DNA of 64,000 nt from Kaistia adipata DSM 17808 (GTDB lineage Bacteria > Pseudomonadota > Alphaproteobacteria > Rhizobiales > Kaistiaceae), in contig NZ_AUHO01000007.1 in the NCBI RefSeq assembly GCF_000423225.1, positions 620,001 through 684,000 on the forward strand. Direction: 5' to 3'. Position 1 is the first letter of the stretch; every line of letters starts with the position of its first letter. The position numbers and the translations under genes were made by a program. Positions 1 through 10,065 of this stretch are shown piece after piece. The notes under the pieces were generated by a model that was given only the letters and a program-made list of their open reading frames with translations, searched no databases and was not told the DNA's origin.

Positions 1-890
<890 letters not shown>

Positions 891-899
891 AGTGATCGC

Positions 900-919
900 A
901 ATTCCACAGATATGGAATT
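900..919. promoter_or_regulatory. IclR-like operator, AATTCCA-N6-TGGAATT
   Basis: Perfect inverted repeat with seven-base arms AATTCCA and TGGAATT around a six-base spacer, in the divergent promoter region of the SDR (start 803) and RidA (start 997). A closely related site with the same 7-6-7 geometry lies in front of the IclR gene at 2344-2363. TTCCA/TGGAA palindromes are typical of IclR-family binding sites. Assignment to the local IclR protein is inference from the shared motif. Confidence 0.6.
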
Positions 920-996
920 ATCGACCGGGCGTCTCGGCTTCGCGCGTCGCCCGGAATTTCGAATGTGCCCTTGCGGCGCGGGAAACGGATGGTCCG

Positions 997-1494
997 ATGA
1001 GCAAGCCTATCACCGCCGCTGCGGAGGGTAACTCCCCCCATGACCGGCTGCGCGCTTTGGGGATCGAGCTGCCGCGCCCGCCGCTGCCGGTGGCGAATTT
1101 CGTCACCCATGTGCGCGAGGGCAACCTGCTGTTCCTGTCGGGACAGGGGCCGATGCAGCCGGATGGCTTCGAGCATCATGGCAAGGTCGGCGCCGACGTG
1201 ACGGTCGAGCAGGCCTATGACCACGCCCGCATCACCGGCATCAACCTGCTGGCCGTGATGCAGGACGCGCTTGGCTCGCTGGATCGGGTGCGGCGGGTGG
1301 TCAAGCTTCTCGGCATGGTCAACGCCGTGCCGGATTTCACCGCTCATCCGCAGGTGATCAATGGCTGCTCGGACCTGTTCCTGGCCGTGTTCGGCGAGGA
1401 GAAGGGCCGTCACGCCCGCTCGGCCGTCGGCATGGGTTCGCTGCCGAACCGCATCACCGTCGAGATCGAGGCGGTGATCGCCGTCGAGGACTGA
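997..1494 (+). CDS. RidA family protein (YjgF/YER057c/UK114)
   Basis: 165 residues, close to the size of the longer RidA-like subgroup. RidA proteins are small trimeric enzymes that hydrolyse reactive enamines/imines; some members act in specific catabolic pathways. The N-terminal half has the family pattern FVTHVREGNLLFLSGQGP, and the C-terminal half has KLLGMVNAVPDF, FGEEKGRHARSAVGM and the end VEIEAVIAV. The ATG at 997 is chosen because GGAAACGGATGG precedes it and family similarity starts soon after; the frame stays open upstream to 892, which would overlap the palindrome. It lies between an SDR and an IclR gene, which suggests a pathway-specific role rather than general enamine clearance. 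Confidence 0.85.
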   Translation: MSKPITAAAEGNSPHDRLRALGIELPRPPLPVANFVTHVREGNLLFLSGQGPMQPDGFEHHGKVGADVTVEQAYDHARITGINLLAVMQDALGSLDRVRRVVKLLGMVNAVPDFTAHPQVINGCSDLFLAVFGEEKGRHARSAVGMGSLPNRITVEIEAVIAVED

Positions 1495-1499
1495 GCCGC

Positions 1500-2315
1500 C
1501 TAGCGCTCGCGCCAGCCGAGCCGGCGCTCGATCGTCGCCGAGGCGTTGCGAACCGCGTCGGCATAGAGCTCCGGATTGGCGACGGCCTTGTGCTCGGGCA
1601 GGACGATCGAGATCGTCGCCACGCATTTTCCCGACGCGTCGCAGATCGGCGAGGCGACGCAGGAGACGAGGAAGTCCGTCTCGCTGATCTGGATCGAGAG
1701 CCGCTCCGCGAAGGCGCGGGCCGCGAGCCGCGACAGCGCCACCGCGTCCGTCTCGGCGCGCTCGGTCGGCGAGACGCGGGCGCTGCCGCGGAAGAGCGCG
1801 ATCCGCTCCGCTTCGGGCAGGTGGCCGATCAGCAGCCGGCCCGACGCCGTCCAGTTCAGCGGCACGCGCGTGCCCACTTCCGACATGACGCGGAAATGGC
1901 CGGGGCCGTCGGCCATTGCGAGGACGACCATGTGGTCGCCGTCGAGGCCGCAGATCTGCACCGCCTCGCCGATCTCGCGGCCGAGCTCGTGCATGACGTG
2001 GCTCGCCTCGGCGAGGAAATCGAGCGAGCGCTGATAGGCGAGGCCGTAATGGTAGAGCCGGGGGCCGAGCCAGACGAGGCCGTCGGCGCGCCGCGTCAGC
2101 ATGTCCCGCTCGACCAGTTCGTCGATCACCACATAGACGGTCGAGAGCGGCGCGCCGATCGCCTTGGCGATCGCATAGGCGCCGGCCGGCGCGCCGGTGA
2201 CGTGGAGATGGTCGAGGATCTGCAGGGCGCGGTCCATGCCGCTGACGCGCGCGCGGCGCGGGGCCTTGGCGTCGCCGATGGCGGCGGCGGCGCGGCGTTG
2301 CGGTCCGGGCTTCAT
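1500..2315 (-). CDS. IclR family transcriptional regulator
   Basis: 271 residues. An N-terminal winged helix (about residues 25-85, SGMDRALQILDHLHV...AIAKAIGAPLSTVYVVIDELVERDML) is followed by an IclR effector domain ending in the typical FLVSCVASPICDASGKCVATISIV segment. It lies head-to-tail past the RidA stop, with five bases between the two genes. The 20-bp palindrome 29-48 bases upstream of its start suggests autoregulation, and the matching palindrome at 900-919 makes the SDR/RidA pair its likely target. IclR effectors are usually small carboxylates; the ligand here is unknown. Confidence 0.9.
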   Translation of the reverse strand: MKPGPQRRAAAAIGDAKAPRRARVSGMDRALQILDHLHVTGAPAGAYAIAKAIGAPLSTVYVVIDELVERDMLTRRADGLVWLGPRLYHYGLAYQRSLDFLAEASHVMHELGREIGEAVQICGLDGDHMVVLAMADGPGHFRVMSEVGTRVPLNWTASGRLLIGHLPEAERIALFRGSARVSPTERAETDAVALSRLAARAFAERLSIQISETDFLVSCVASPICDASGKCVATISIVLPEHKAVANPELYADAVRNASATIERRLGWRER

Positions 2316-2343
2316 GGGCGCACCCTTCGCTGGCGTTCAGCGC

Positions 2344-2363
2344 TATTGCATATATGTGGAATA
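2344..2363. promoter_or_regulatory. IclR-like operator, TATTGCA-N6-TGGAATA
   Basis: Imperfect palindrome with seven-base arms (TATTGCA/TGGAATA, one mismatched pair) and a six-base spacer, upstream of the IclR start at 2315. Geometry and right arm match the site at 900-919, supporting a shared regulator and autoregulation. Confidence 0.55.
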
Positions 2364-2429
2364 GGAGGGTGCCCGAGCGGCGTCAATGGCCGCCGGGTAT
2401 CCGGCTGGTCCGCCGGGGTGCCTTCGCAT

Positions 2430-3002
2430 CTACGCGTCGCGCGGCAGGACCTGCATCACGCGGGCGATGAAGATGTGGAAGGCCTCCATGTAGTCGCGCA
2501 GGAACTGCTCGGTCGACTCGTCGCGGACCTCGCCTTCGTCGCTGATCAGGCCGGGCTTGAACTGGATATAGGCCTCGGGCGCGTTCATCTGCGGGGCGTT
2601 GCAGAACGAGAGCACGCTGCGCAGGCTCTGCTGCGCCACCGCCGTGCCGATCGCGCCGGGCGAGGTGCCGATCACGGCGGACGGCTTGCGGGCGAAGGAG
2701 TTGGTGCCATAGGGCCGGCTCGCCCAGTCGATGGCGTTCTTCAGGCCGCCGGGGATCGAGCGGTTGTATTCCGGCGTCACGAACAGCAGCGCGTCGTTCG
2801 CCGCGATCGCCGCCTTGAACGCCTTGGCGACCGGCGGGAAGTCGGCGTCGTAGTCGTAGCTGTAGAGCGGCAGGTCCTTGAACGGGATCTCGGTGAATTT
2901 CAGGTTCGCCGGGGCCAGCTTGATGAGCGCCCTGGAGAGCTTGCGGTTGATCGAGGTCTTGGCGAGACTCCCGATGAAATAGCCGACCTGGTAGGTTTTC
3001 AT
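2430..3002 (-). CDS. NADPH-dependent FMN reductase
   Basis: 190 residues, a flavodoxin-like quinone/azo/chromate reductase of the NADPH-dependent FMN reductase family (ChrR/YieF type). FMN phosphate loop: GSLAKTSINRKLS near the N-terminus. The family signature TPEYNRSIPGGLKNAIDW lies around residues 76-93, followed by GTSPGAIGT. It is cytosolic and probably transfers two electrons from NAD(P)H to quinones or other electrophiles. It stands alone downstream of the GntR gene, about 130 bases away and same strand, so co-transcription with the uronate operon is possible but not shown. Confidence 0.88.
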   Translation of the reverse strand: MKTYQVGYFIGSLAKTSINRKLSRALIKLAPANLKFTEIPFKDLPLYSYDYDADFPPVAKAFKAAIAANDALLFVTPEYNRSIPGGLKNAIDWASRPYGTNSFARKPSAVIGTSPGAIGTAVAQQSLRSVLSFCNAPQMNAPEAYIQFKPGLISDEGEVRDESTEQFLRDYMEAFHIFIARVMQVLPRDA

Positions 3003-3130
3003 GATCCATCCCGATTGAAAGCGACGCGGCTGCGGCGCCGTGGCCAGCGCCCCACGCTTCTAAAGAGCGCGCCGGCGAGGCGTTTCAAGTCGGACGGGGA
3101 CGGGGATTGCGCGGCCCCGGCGCGAACCGA

Positions 3131-3919
3131 TCAGGACGAAACCGGATCGCCCAGCTGGATCTCGCCCTCGAAGCGCTGGATCCGCGACGGTTCCGGCTGC
3201 GTCGAGGCCGAGAAATATTCGGGGTAGCTCTCCTGCACCAGGCCGATCACCGAGAAGATGCGGCGCAGATGGCCCCGCATCGCCTCTTCGGCCGCGTGGG
3301 TGTCGCCCCGCTCGATCGCCGCCGCGATGGTCCGGTGCTGGTCGATGACGACGGCGATGCTGTCCATGCTCGGGAAGGTCAGATAGCGGAAGCGGTCCAT
3401 ATGCAGCTTGGCGGCGCTGATATCGGCCCAGATGCCGGGGAAGCCGCCATAGGCGGCGATGTGCTGGTGGAACAATTCGTCCGACTGGAAGAAGCGCCGG
3501 TCGTCGGAGATCGCCATCAGCGTGTCCTGGATCGCCAGCTCGTCCTTCAGCTTCTGCACCAGCTCGTCGCGCTGCGGGTTCTCGATGGCGCGGGCGACGA
3601 GGCCGATCTCCAGCGCCTCACGCAGGAACTGCGACTTGCGCAGATTGGCGAGCCGGAGCGGCGCGACGACGCTGCCGCGCTGGGCGTAGATGTCGATCAG
3701 CCCGAGGCTGGCGAGGCGGGCCAGCGCCTCGCGCACCGGCGTGCGGCTGACGCCGAGCGCCTCCGACATCCCCTTTTCCGAGATCAGCTCGAAGGGCTTC
3801 AGGCGGAACGCCATGATCTCGTCGAGCAGGATGTCGAAGGTCCGCTGCGCCACCGAGCCGGCCGAGGCGGCTTCGGGGTAGAGGACGGAATTGCTGCGGG
3901 CCACGCGATCTCGCGCCAT
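3131..3919 (-). CDS. GntR family regulator, FCD type
   Basis: 262 residues. The N-terminal winged helix contains LISEKGMSEALGVSRTPVREALARLASLGLIDI (about residues 44-76), the standard GntR DNA-binding pattern, followed by an all-helical FCD ligand domain with FHQHIA and GHLRRIF metal-site histidines. It is the last gene of the mannonate/hexuronate operon, 16 bases after the permease. FCD-GntR proteins such as UxuR/ExuR control hexuronate genes in other bacteria, so it is the best candidate to bind the ACTACCATGGTAGT palindrome at 12284. Ligand and exact targets are inference. Confidence 0.88.
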   Translation of the reverse strand: MARDRVARSNSVLYPEAASAGSVAQRTFDILLDEIMAFRLKPFELISEKGMSEALGVSRTPVREALARLASLGLIDIYAQRGSVVAPLRLANLRKSQFLREALEIGLVARAIENPQRDELVQKLKDELAIQDTLMAISDDRRFFQSDELFHQHIAAYGGFPGIWADISAAKLHMDRFRYLTFPSMDSIAVVIDQHRTIAAAIERGDTHAAEEAMRGHLRRIFSVIGLVQESYPEYFSASTQPEPSRIQRFEGEIQLGDPVSS

Positions 3920-3935
3920 TCTGGCTATTCCACTC

Positions 3936-4844
3936 CTAGAGGCTCTGCAGTTTCAGGCCGTTCATGAAATGCCTGCGCAGCAGCAGGAACAGCGCGACGC
4001 TGGGCAGGCTGGCGAGCAGGGTCGCCGTCATCACGACGTTCGGCGTGGTGTTGGCGTAGCTGCCTTGTAGCACCATCAGCCCGTTCATGAGCGAGCGCGC
4101 TTCCTCGCGGCTGGTCAGCACCATGGAAAAGATCAGGTCGTTCCAGATCCAGGTGAACTGGATCAGGAACAGGGTCGCCATCGGCGCCCAGCAGTTCGGC
4201 AGGATGATCGAGCGGAAGATGCGGAACTCCGAGCAGCCGTCGATGCGGGCCGCCTCGTCCATCTCGCGCGGCAGGCCGGCCATGTAGTTGCGCAGCACCA
4301 GCACCGGGAAGGGGATGCAGACGGCGGTGTAGAACAGCATCATGCCGATGCGCGAATTCGTCATGCCGAGCTTGTTGTAGCCCATGAAGAGCGGGATCAG
4401 GTACATCTGCAGCGGGAAGATGGTGCCCGAGAAGATCAGCATGAACCAGAAGCCCTTGCCGCGGAAATCGATGCGGGTGAGCCCGTAGGAGGCCAGCGCC
4501 GCGATGAAGATCGCCGCGCCGCCGCCGACCACGCCATAGAGCAGCGAGTTCAGCATGCCGGAGCCCATCTTGGCCTTCGACCAGGCCTCGGCGACGTTTT
4601 CGAACACCGGCGTCAACGAGGTCGGCAGCGCCAGCGGATTGCCGAGTCCGTATTCCGCGTTCGATTTGAAGATCGAGATCGCCAGGTAATAGAACGGCGT
4701 CACCCAGGCGAGCGCCAGGATGGCGGTGATCGCGAACAGCACGACGCGTTGCGTGCGGGCCGGGTTGGCGCGGCGCGCGATGGCGTCGAAATCGAGCGTC
4801 GACAGGTCGAAGCGGGGCTCTGCGGCGGTGGTCGTGACGGACAT
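3936..4844 (-). CDS. Carbohydrate ABC transporter permease (MalG type)
   Basis: 302 residues with about six membrane segments. The EAA loop reads EMDEAARIDGCSEFRIFRSIILP, the contact site for the ATPase. The N-terminal cytosolic tail is long (about 30 residues) before the first hydrophobic segment, VVLFAITAILALAWVTPFYY. It is the second permease of the uronate-operon importer, nine bases downstream of the first. With the solute-binding protein at 6168 and the ATPase at 7444 it makes a complete CUT1-family importer, probably for a hexuronate or an oligo-uronide given the linked catabolic genes. Confidence 0.92.
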   Translation of the reverse strand: MSVTTTAAEPRFDLSTLDFDAIARRANPARTQRVVLFAITAILALAWVTPFYYLAISIFKSNAEYGLGNPLALPTSLTPVFENVAEAWSKAKMGSGMLNSLLYGVVGGGAAIFIAALASYGLTRIDFRGKGFWFMLIFSGTIFPLQMYLIPLFMGYNKLGMTNSRIGMMLFYTAVCIPFPVLVLRNYMAGLPREMDEAARIDGCSEFRIFRSIILPNCWAPMATLFLIQFTWIWNDLIFSMVLTSREEARSLMNGLMVLQGSYANTTPNVVMTATLLASLPSVALFLLLRRHFMNGLKLQSL

Positions 4845-4853
4845 GACGGATCC

Positions 4854-5798
4854 TCAGCGCTTGTCGAGGCGATGCTGGAGCGCGCCGAGCGACCAGGAGA
4901 TGCTCATCGCGATGATGCCGAGCACGACGGCGATCGCCGCGCCATAGGCCCAGGAACCGGCGCGGAACGATTCCCAGTACTGGTTGACCGAGAGCGTCAG
5001 CGTCGAGCGGTTGGGGAAGTCGCGGCCCATCACCCAGACGAGGTCGAAGGAGGTGAAGCCGGCTAGCACCGAGACGGTGGTGACCATGATCAGCGTCGGC
5101 ATCAGCAGCGGCAGCACGATGTGGCGGAAGACCTGGCCGCGCGAGGCGCCGTCGACCTTGGCCGCTTCCATCGGCTCGCTCGGCAGCGCGTTCAGGCCGA
5201 TCAGGAGCAGCACCATCATCAGGCCGACCTGCTGCCAGATATGAGTGACGATCATCGCCGGGGTGGCGAGGTGGCTCTCGTAGAGCCAGCGGCTGGCGAG
5301 GTCGCCGAGGCCGACGGCGCGCAGGCCGGCATTCACGATGCCCTCGGTCGCGTAGACATAGTACCAGACGACGCCGACGGCGGTGGCCGAGAACATGCGC
5401 GGCAGGAAGAAGATCGACTTGAACGTCTCTTCGCCCGGAACGCCGCGCACCAGCATGGCGAGCGACAGGCCGATCGTCGCCGGCAGGACGAAGGAGACCG
5501 CGACCCAGATCATGGTGTTGATCGTCGCGTCGAAGAATTTCGGGTTGGAGGCGAGGCGCTGGTAGTTGGCGAGGCCGGCGAACTGGTCGAAGCCGGAGAA
5601 TTTCGCCCATTGCGTCAGCGACGCGTAGACGTTGAAGACGACCGGCAGCAGCAGGAAGACGGTTACGAACAGGATGGCCGGCGCCATGAAGGCGAGCGCG
5701 GTCCAGAGCCGCTTGCGCGCGCGGCGTCGCTCCGCCGCGATCATCTCGTCGATCGAGGGCGCGCCCGGCGGCAGGGTGAAGGCTTGTTGCTGCGTCAT
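4854..5798 (-). CDS. Carbohydrate ABC transporter permease (MalF type)
   Basis: 314 residues. A cytosolic N-terminus (TQQQAFTLPPGAPSIDEMIA) precedes about six membrane segments. EAA loop: EPMEAAKVDGASRGQVFRHIVLP. It pairs with the MalG-type permease directly downstream. A 369-bp stretch holding nested palindromic repeats separates it from the solute-binding protein gene upstream, so its expression may be lower than that of the binding protein; this uneven stoichiometry is common in ABC operons and repeats can contribute to it. CUT1-type sugar import is family knowledge; the substrate is inferred from context. Confidence 0.92.
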   Translation of the reverse strand: MTQQQAFTLPPGAPSIDEMIAAERRRARKRLWTALAFMAPAILFVTVFLLLPVVFNVYASLTQWAKFSGFDQFAGLANYQRLASNPKFFDATINTMIWVAVSFVLPATIGLSLAMLVRGVPGEETFKSIFFLPRMFSATAVGVVWYYVYATEGIVNAGLRAVGLGDLASRWLYESHLATPAMIVTHIWQQVGLMMVLLLIGLNALPSEPMEAAKVDGASRGQVFRHIVLPLLMPTLIMVTTVSVLAGFTSFDLVWVMGRDFPNRSTLTLSVNQYWESFRAGSWAYGAAIAVVLGIIAMSISWSLGALQHRLDKR

Positions 5799-5854
5799 GT
5801 CTCGTCTCCCGCGCCGGAATTGCAGATCCGCAAGCCCGGAATTTCACGCCGTTT

Positions 5855-6112
5855 CTTTACCTCTCCCAGAGGGGGACCTTTGCAGAACACCCAGTTCGCC
5901 ATACTGGCCACGTCCTATGGGCAAGGCTCCGTCGCCCCGGCGAAGGCCGGGGCCCATGAACACCGGCCAAGAAAGCCTGGCCCAGCCTATCGGCCAAAAG
6001 CCGGCGTGTCTGGATCCCGGCCTTCGCCGGGATGACGGCGGAGGGTGGCAAGACCCGATCAGTATGACGAAGGCAGTGCTGCGCGAAGGTTTCCCTCAGG
6101 GAGAGGTGTAAG
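5855..6112. repeat. Nested palindromic repeat element
   Basis: Fills most of the 369-base gap between two genes of one operon. An outer inverted pair (about 5855-5888 and 6078-6112) has arms related to ACCTCTCCCTGAGGG, the same family as the element at 58308. Inside it sits a second, unrelated palindromic repeat (5930-6038) with arms of about 33 bases around CCCGGCGAAGGCCGGG and TCCCGGCCTTCGCCGGGA. Such REP-like units are widespread between genes in Hyphomicrobiales. In mRNA they fold into strong hairpins and may stabilise the upstream binding-protein message. Confidence 0.75.
5930..6038. repeat. Inner REP-like palindrome
   Basis: Left arm about 5930-5963, right arm about 6006-6038, related as imperfect inverted copies with the core CCGGCGAAGGCCGG/CCGGCCTTCGCCGG. 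This is the very common alphaproteobacterial intergenic repeat type. It lies entirely within another repeat element, so it looks like a later insertion. Confidence 0.75.
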
Positions 6113-6167
6113 AGCGGTTCCACGAAGACCCGGCAGGGCGCGGTCGCGTCCTGCCGGGGATCCGGCG

Positions 6168-7406
6168 TTACTGCTTGCTGGCCCAGTACTGCGAGGCGAT
6201 CGCCTCGATGTTGGCCATCGCCTTGTCGGCCGCTTCCGGCGAGGGATTGGTCATGAAGCGGTTGAACTCCTCGACCGCCGGCAGGACGATCTCGGACGGC
6301 GAGGCCTCCCAGTAGCGGGTGATCGAGTTGTACTTGCCGTCATTGGCGATCTTCGCGATGTCCGTGATGATCGTGTTCGGCGTCTTGGCCTTCAGGTTGC
6401 CGGCATAGAGGCCGGGATCGGTCGCCCAGCTGTTCATGGCGTTCTCGCTCATGTACCAGTCGGCGAACTTGGCGACGTCGGGGTTCTCGAGGCCGGCCTT
6501 GGTGATGACGATCGGCGCGCCCTCGACGATGACGTTGTTCGGCAGCGACGGGTCGACGTTCGGCATGATGAAGGCGCCGAAATCGGTGCCGGCCTTCATG
6601 CCGCCCTTCTCGACCAGGCCGATGACCCAGTCACCGAACAGGTACATCGCGCCCTTGCCGCGGGCGAAGTCGAGCGGCTCTTCCTGGCTCGCCGGATCGG
6701 TGAAGTAGCCCTTCTCGTAGAACTCGTTCCAGATCTTGAAGACGTTCTTGACGGGCTCGTCGGTGTATTTGAGCTTGCCCTGGTTGAGGAGGGCATAGGC
6801 TTCCGGATTGGTGCGGATCAGGAGTTCCTGGAACCACACGAAGCCGCGCCAGCCGTCCTGGATGCTGGCGTTGAACGGCGTGATGCCGGCGGCCTTCAGC
6901 TTGTCGGCGGCGGCGATCAGCTCTTCCCAGGTCGCCGGCGGGTTGGCGATGCCGGCCTTCTCGAACAGAGCCTTGTTGTAGAGCACGACCCAGCGGTTCA
7001 ACCCGGTCGGCATGCCGTAGATGTGGCCGTCGATCGTGAAGGGCGCGGCGCTCGAGGCGTCATATTCGCCGGAGGCGATCTTCTTGGCCCAGAGGTCGTC
7101 GAGCGGCGCGAGCTGGCCGCTGTCGACGATCTCCTTCAGCTTGGTGCCGTTCCACCAGGTGAAGGCCTGCGGCGCCTCGCCCGACATCAGGCTCGACTGG
7201 ATATAGGCCTGGAACTGGTCGGTGGCGTAGGCGCTGAAGTTCAGGTCGATGCCGTCCTTCTTCGCCGTCGCGGTCAGGCCGTCCCAGCCCGACTGGTAGA
7301 ACGGCTTGTCGTGGAAGACGGTGACGGGATCGGCGGATGCCGCCGTCGCCGTGAACGTCATGCCCAGGGCCACAGCGGCCAGGAGCTTGGTCAGTTTCCT
7401 CTGCAT
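6168..7406 (-). CDS. Extracellular solute-binding protein, sugar ABC importer
   Basis: 412 residues with a Sec signal peptide (MQRKLTKLLAAVALGMTFTATAASA, cleavage after the Ala-Ser-Ala near residue 25), so periplasmic. Family 1 (MalE-like) pattern: NRWVVLYNKALFEKAGIANPPATWEE, then GAMYLFGDWVIG. This length is usual for CUT1 binding proteins. It belongs to the importer completed by the permeases at 3936/4854 and the ATPase at 7444. Placement between uronate-catabolic enzymes and the permeases suggests a uronic acid or its oligomer as substrate; this is inference. Confidence 0.92.
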   Translation of the reverse strand: MQRKLTKLLAAVALGMTFTATAASADPVTVFHDKPFYQSGWDGLTATAKKDGIDLNFSAYATDQFQAYIQSSLMSGEAPQAFTWWNGTKLKEIVDSGQLAPLDDLWAKKIASGEYDASSAAPFTIDGHIYGMPTGLNRWVVLYNKALFEKAGIANPPATWEELIAAADKLKAAGITPFNASIQDGWRGFVWFQELLIRTNPEAYALLNQGKLKYTDEPVKNVFKIWNEFYEKGYFTDPASQEEPLDFARGKGAMYLFGDWVIGLVEKGGMKAGTDFGAFIMPNVDPSLPNNVIVEGAPIVITKAGLENPDVAKFADWYMSENAMNSWATDPGLYAGNLKAKTPNTIITDIAKIANDGKYNSITRYWEASPSEIVLPAVEEFNRFMTNPSPEAADKAMANIEAIASQYWASKQ

Positions 7407-7443
7407 GGCTCTCTCCTCCAGAGTTGGATGCGTCGGTTTCTCG

Positions 7444-8547
<1,104 letters not shown>

Positions 8548-8550
8548 GGG

Positions 8551-9336
8551 CTAGTCCTTGCGCGGCGAGCCGCCGATCCGCGACAGCAGGCCGCCGTCGA
8601 CGCGGACGACCTCGCCGGTCACGAAGGAGGCGGCGTTGGAGCCGAGGAAGGCGACCACCTCGGCGATCTCTTCCGGCTGCGCGGTGCGGCCGAGCGGGTG
8701 CATGCCGTCGAGCACGCGCCAGAGCGCGGCCGGGTTCTCATTGAGCGCCACGGCGTCGCGCAGCATCGGCGTGTTGACGGCGCCGGGCGCCACCGCGTTG
8801 ACCCGCACGCCGAGCGGCGCATAGTCGACCGCCATCGATTTCGTCATGCCGATCAGCCCGTGCTTGGCGACCGAATAGGCGAGCACGCCCTCCTGGCTGG
8901 CGAGCCCCTGCGCCGACGACATCAGCACGATGGCGCCGTGGCTCTCGCGCAGCATCGGCATGGCGGCGCGCGAGATCAGGTAGGCCGCCTTCAAATTGAC
9001 GCTCATCACCTCGTCCCAGAGCGCTTCGTCCGTCGTCTCGACGGTGCCGTAGCGCTGGATGCCGGCATTGTGGGAGAGGAGGTCGAGTCCACCGAGCTTC
9101 TCACGCGCCAGCGCGGCGGCCTTTTCGCAGACCGCGCTGTCGGCGACGGAGCCGATCACCGTGTGGACGTCGCAACCGGCGGCGCGCAGCTCGCCGGCCA
9201 GGGTTTCGAGCGGCCCGGCGGCGAGGTCGAGCAGGACCATCGACGCCTTGTCGCGGGCGAGCCGCTCGGCGACTGCCCGGCCGATGCCCATGGCGGCGCC
9301 GGTGACCAGCGCGCGTTGTGCCTGTGCTGCCGCCAT
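8551..9336 (-). CDS. SDR family oxidoreductase in uronate operon
   Basis: 261 residues from the ATG at 9336, which is preceded by GGGAGGAAG; an upstream in-frame start is less likely because it would run through the palindrome at 9368. Motifs: TGAAMGIGRAV (cofactor), HNAGIQ, MSSAQGL with YSVAK (catalytic Ser-Tyr-Lys), PGAVNTPM, and the C-terminal FVTGEVVRVDGG. No UxuB-type fructuronate reductase is present in the window, so this SDR is a reasonable candidate for fructuronate/mannonate interconversion; that role is inferred from context only. A copy of the operon's palindrome lies about 32 bases upstream, hinting at an internal promoter. Confidence 0.88.
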   Translation of the reverse strand: MAAAQAQRALVTGAAMGIGRAVAERLARDKASMVLLDLAAGPLETLAGELRAAGCDVHTVIGSVADSAVCEKAAALAREKLGGLDLLSHNAGIQRYGTVETTDEALWDEVMSVNLKAAYLISRAAMPMLRESHGAIVLMSSAQGLASQEGVLAYSVAKHGLIGMTKSMAVDYAPLGVRVNAVAPGAVNTPMLRDAVALNENPAALWRVLDGMHPLGRTAQPEEIAEVVAFLGSNAASFVTGEVVRVDGGLLSRIGGSPRKD

Positions 9337-9367
9337 GCGGCTTCCTCCCTCGAATTTCGCCCGTTCG

Positions 9368-9381
9368 ACTACCATGGCAGC
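9368..9381. promoter_or_regulatory. Second uronate-operon operator copy, ACTACCATGGCAGC
   Basis: Matches 12 of 14 bases of the perfect palindrome at 12284-12297, and lies in the 102-base gap between the aldolase and SDR genes. This suggests an internal regulated promoter for the SDR-transporter half of the operon. Regulator assignment (the GntR at 3131) is inference. Confidence 0.45.
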
Positions 9382-9438
9382 CAAGCGGGCCTGATTTGCC
9401 GTCCGAACGGCCGGCGCGTCGCCGACCGCTTCCTTGCC

Positions 9439-10065
9439 TCAGCCGCGTGCCGCGCGGATCGCGGCCAGCGACGCCGCCATGCGGTCCCTCACGCTCTCGC
9501 CCGATCCTTCCGCGTACATCCACGATCCGCCGACCGAGGTGATGTTCCGGAGCTTGCCGTAGGCGGCGAGGTGGGCCTGCTGGATCTTGCCGCTCGGCAT
9601 GAAGCTGACCGACGTGAAGATGCTGGCGAAATCGGCCAGCACCACCGTGCCGCCGGCCGGCTCGGCCGGGTAGAATTTCTGGAGGTGGAAGCCGGCGGCC
9701 TGCGCCGCCATCACCTCGCTCGCCGTCTGGACGCCGGGCACCAGCTGGATCGGCCCCTTCTTCGCATGGGCGCAGACGTCGGGCGCGAAGCCGGGGCTGA
9801 TGCCGAACTGCGCGCCGGCATTGACGGCGGCGTCGTAGTGGGCCGTCGTCAGGATCGTGCCGGCGCCGACCAGCAATTCAGGGAAGCGCTGGCGGCAGGC
9901 CTCGAGCGCCGACAGCGCCGCGTCGCTGCGCATGACGATCTCGATCGCCTCGGCGCCGCCCTCGGCGAGCTGTTCGGCGAGGGAGAGCACGAAATCGACG
10001 GAGCGCGGCTGCACGATCGGCACGATCGCGGCCCGGCGCAGTCTGGGTTCGAGCGGGTTCGTCAT
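9439..10065 (-). CDS. 2-dehydro-3-deoxy-phosphogluconate aldolase family (Eda/DgoA)
   Basis: 208 residues, class I KDPG/KDPGal aldolase fold. The general base region AIEIVMRS corresponds to the catalytic Glu segment, VPGVQTASE is the phosphate/substrate loop, and FHLQKFYPAEPAGG carries the Schiff-base Lys. The start at 10065 overlaps the kinase stop by one base (TGATG), so translation is coupled. With the kinase it completes the lower Entner-Doudoroff-type steps: KDG to KDPG to pyruvate plus glyceraldehyde 3-phosphate. Whether it prefers the gluco or galacto isomer cannot be read from the sequence. Confidence 0.9.
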   Translation of the reverse strand: MTNPLEPRLRRAAIVPIVQPRSVDFVLSLAEQLAEGGAEAIEIVMRSDAALSALEACRQRFPELLVGAGTILTTAHYDAAVNAGAQFGISPGFAPDVCAHAKKGPIQLVPGVQTASEVMAAQAAGFHLQKFYPAEPAGGTVVLADFASIFTSVSFMPSGKIQQAHLAAYGKLRNITSVGGSWMYAEGSGESVRDRMAASLAAIRAARG

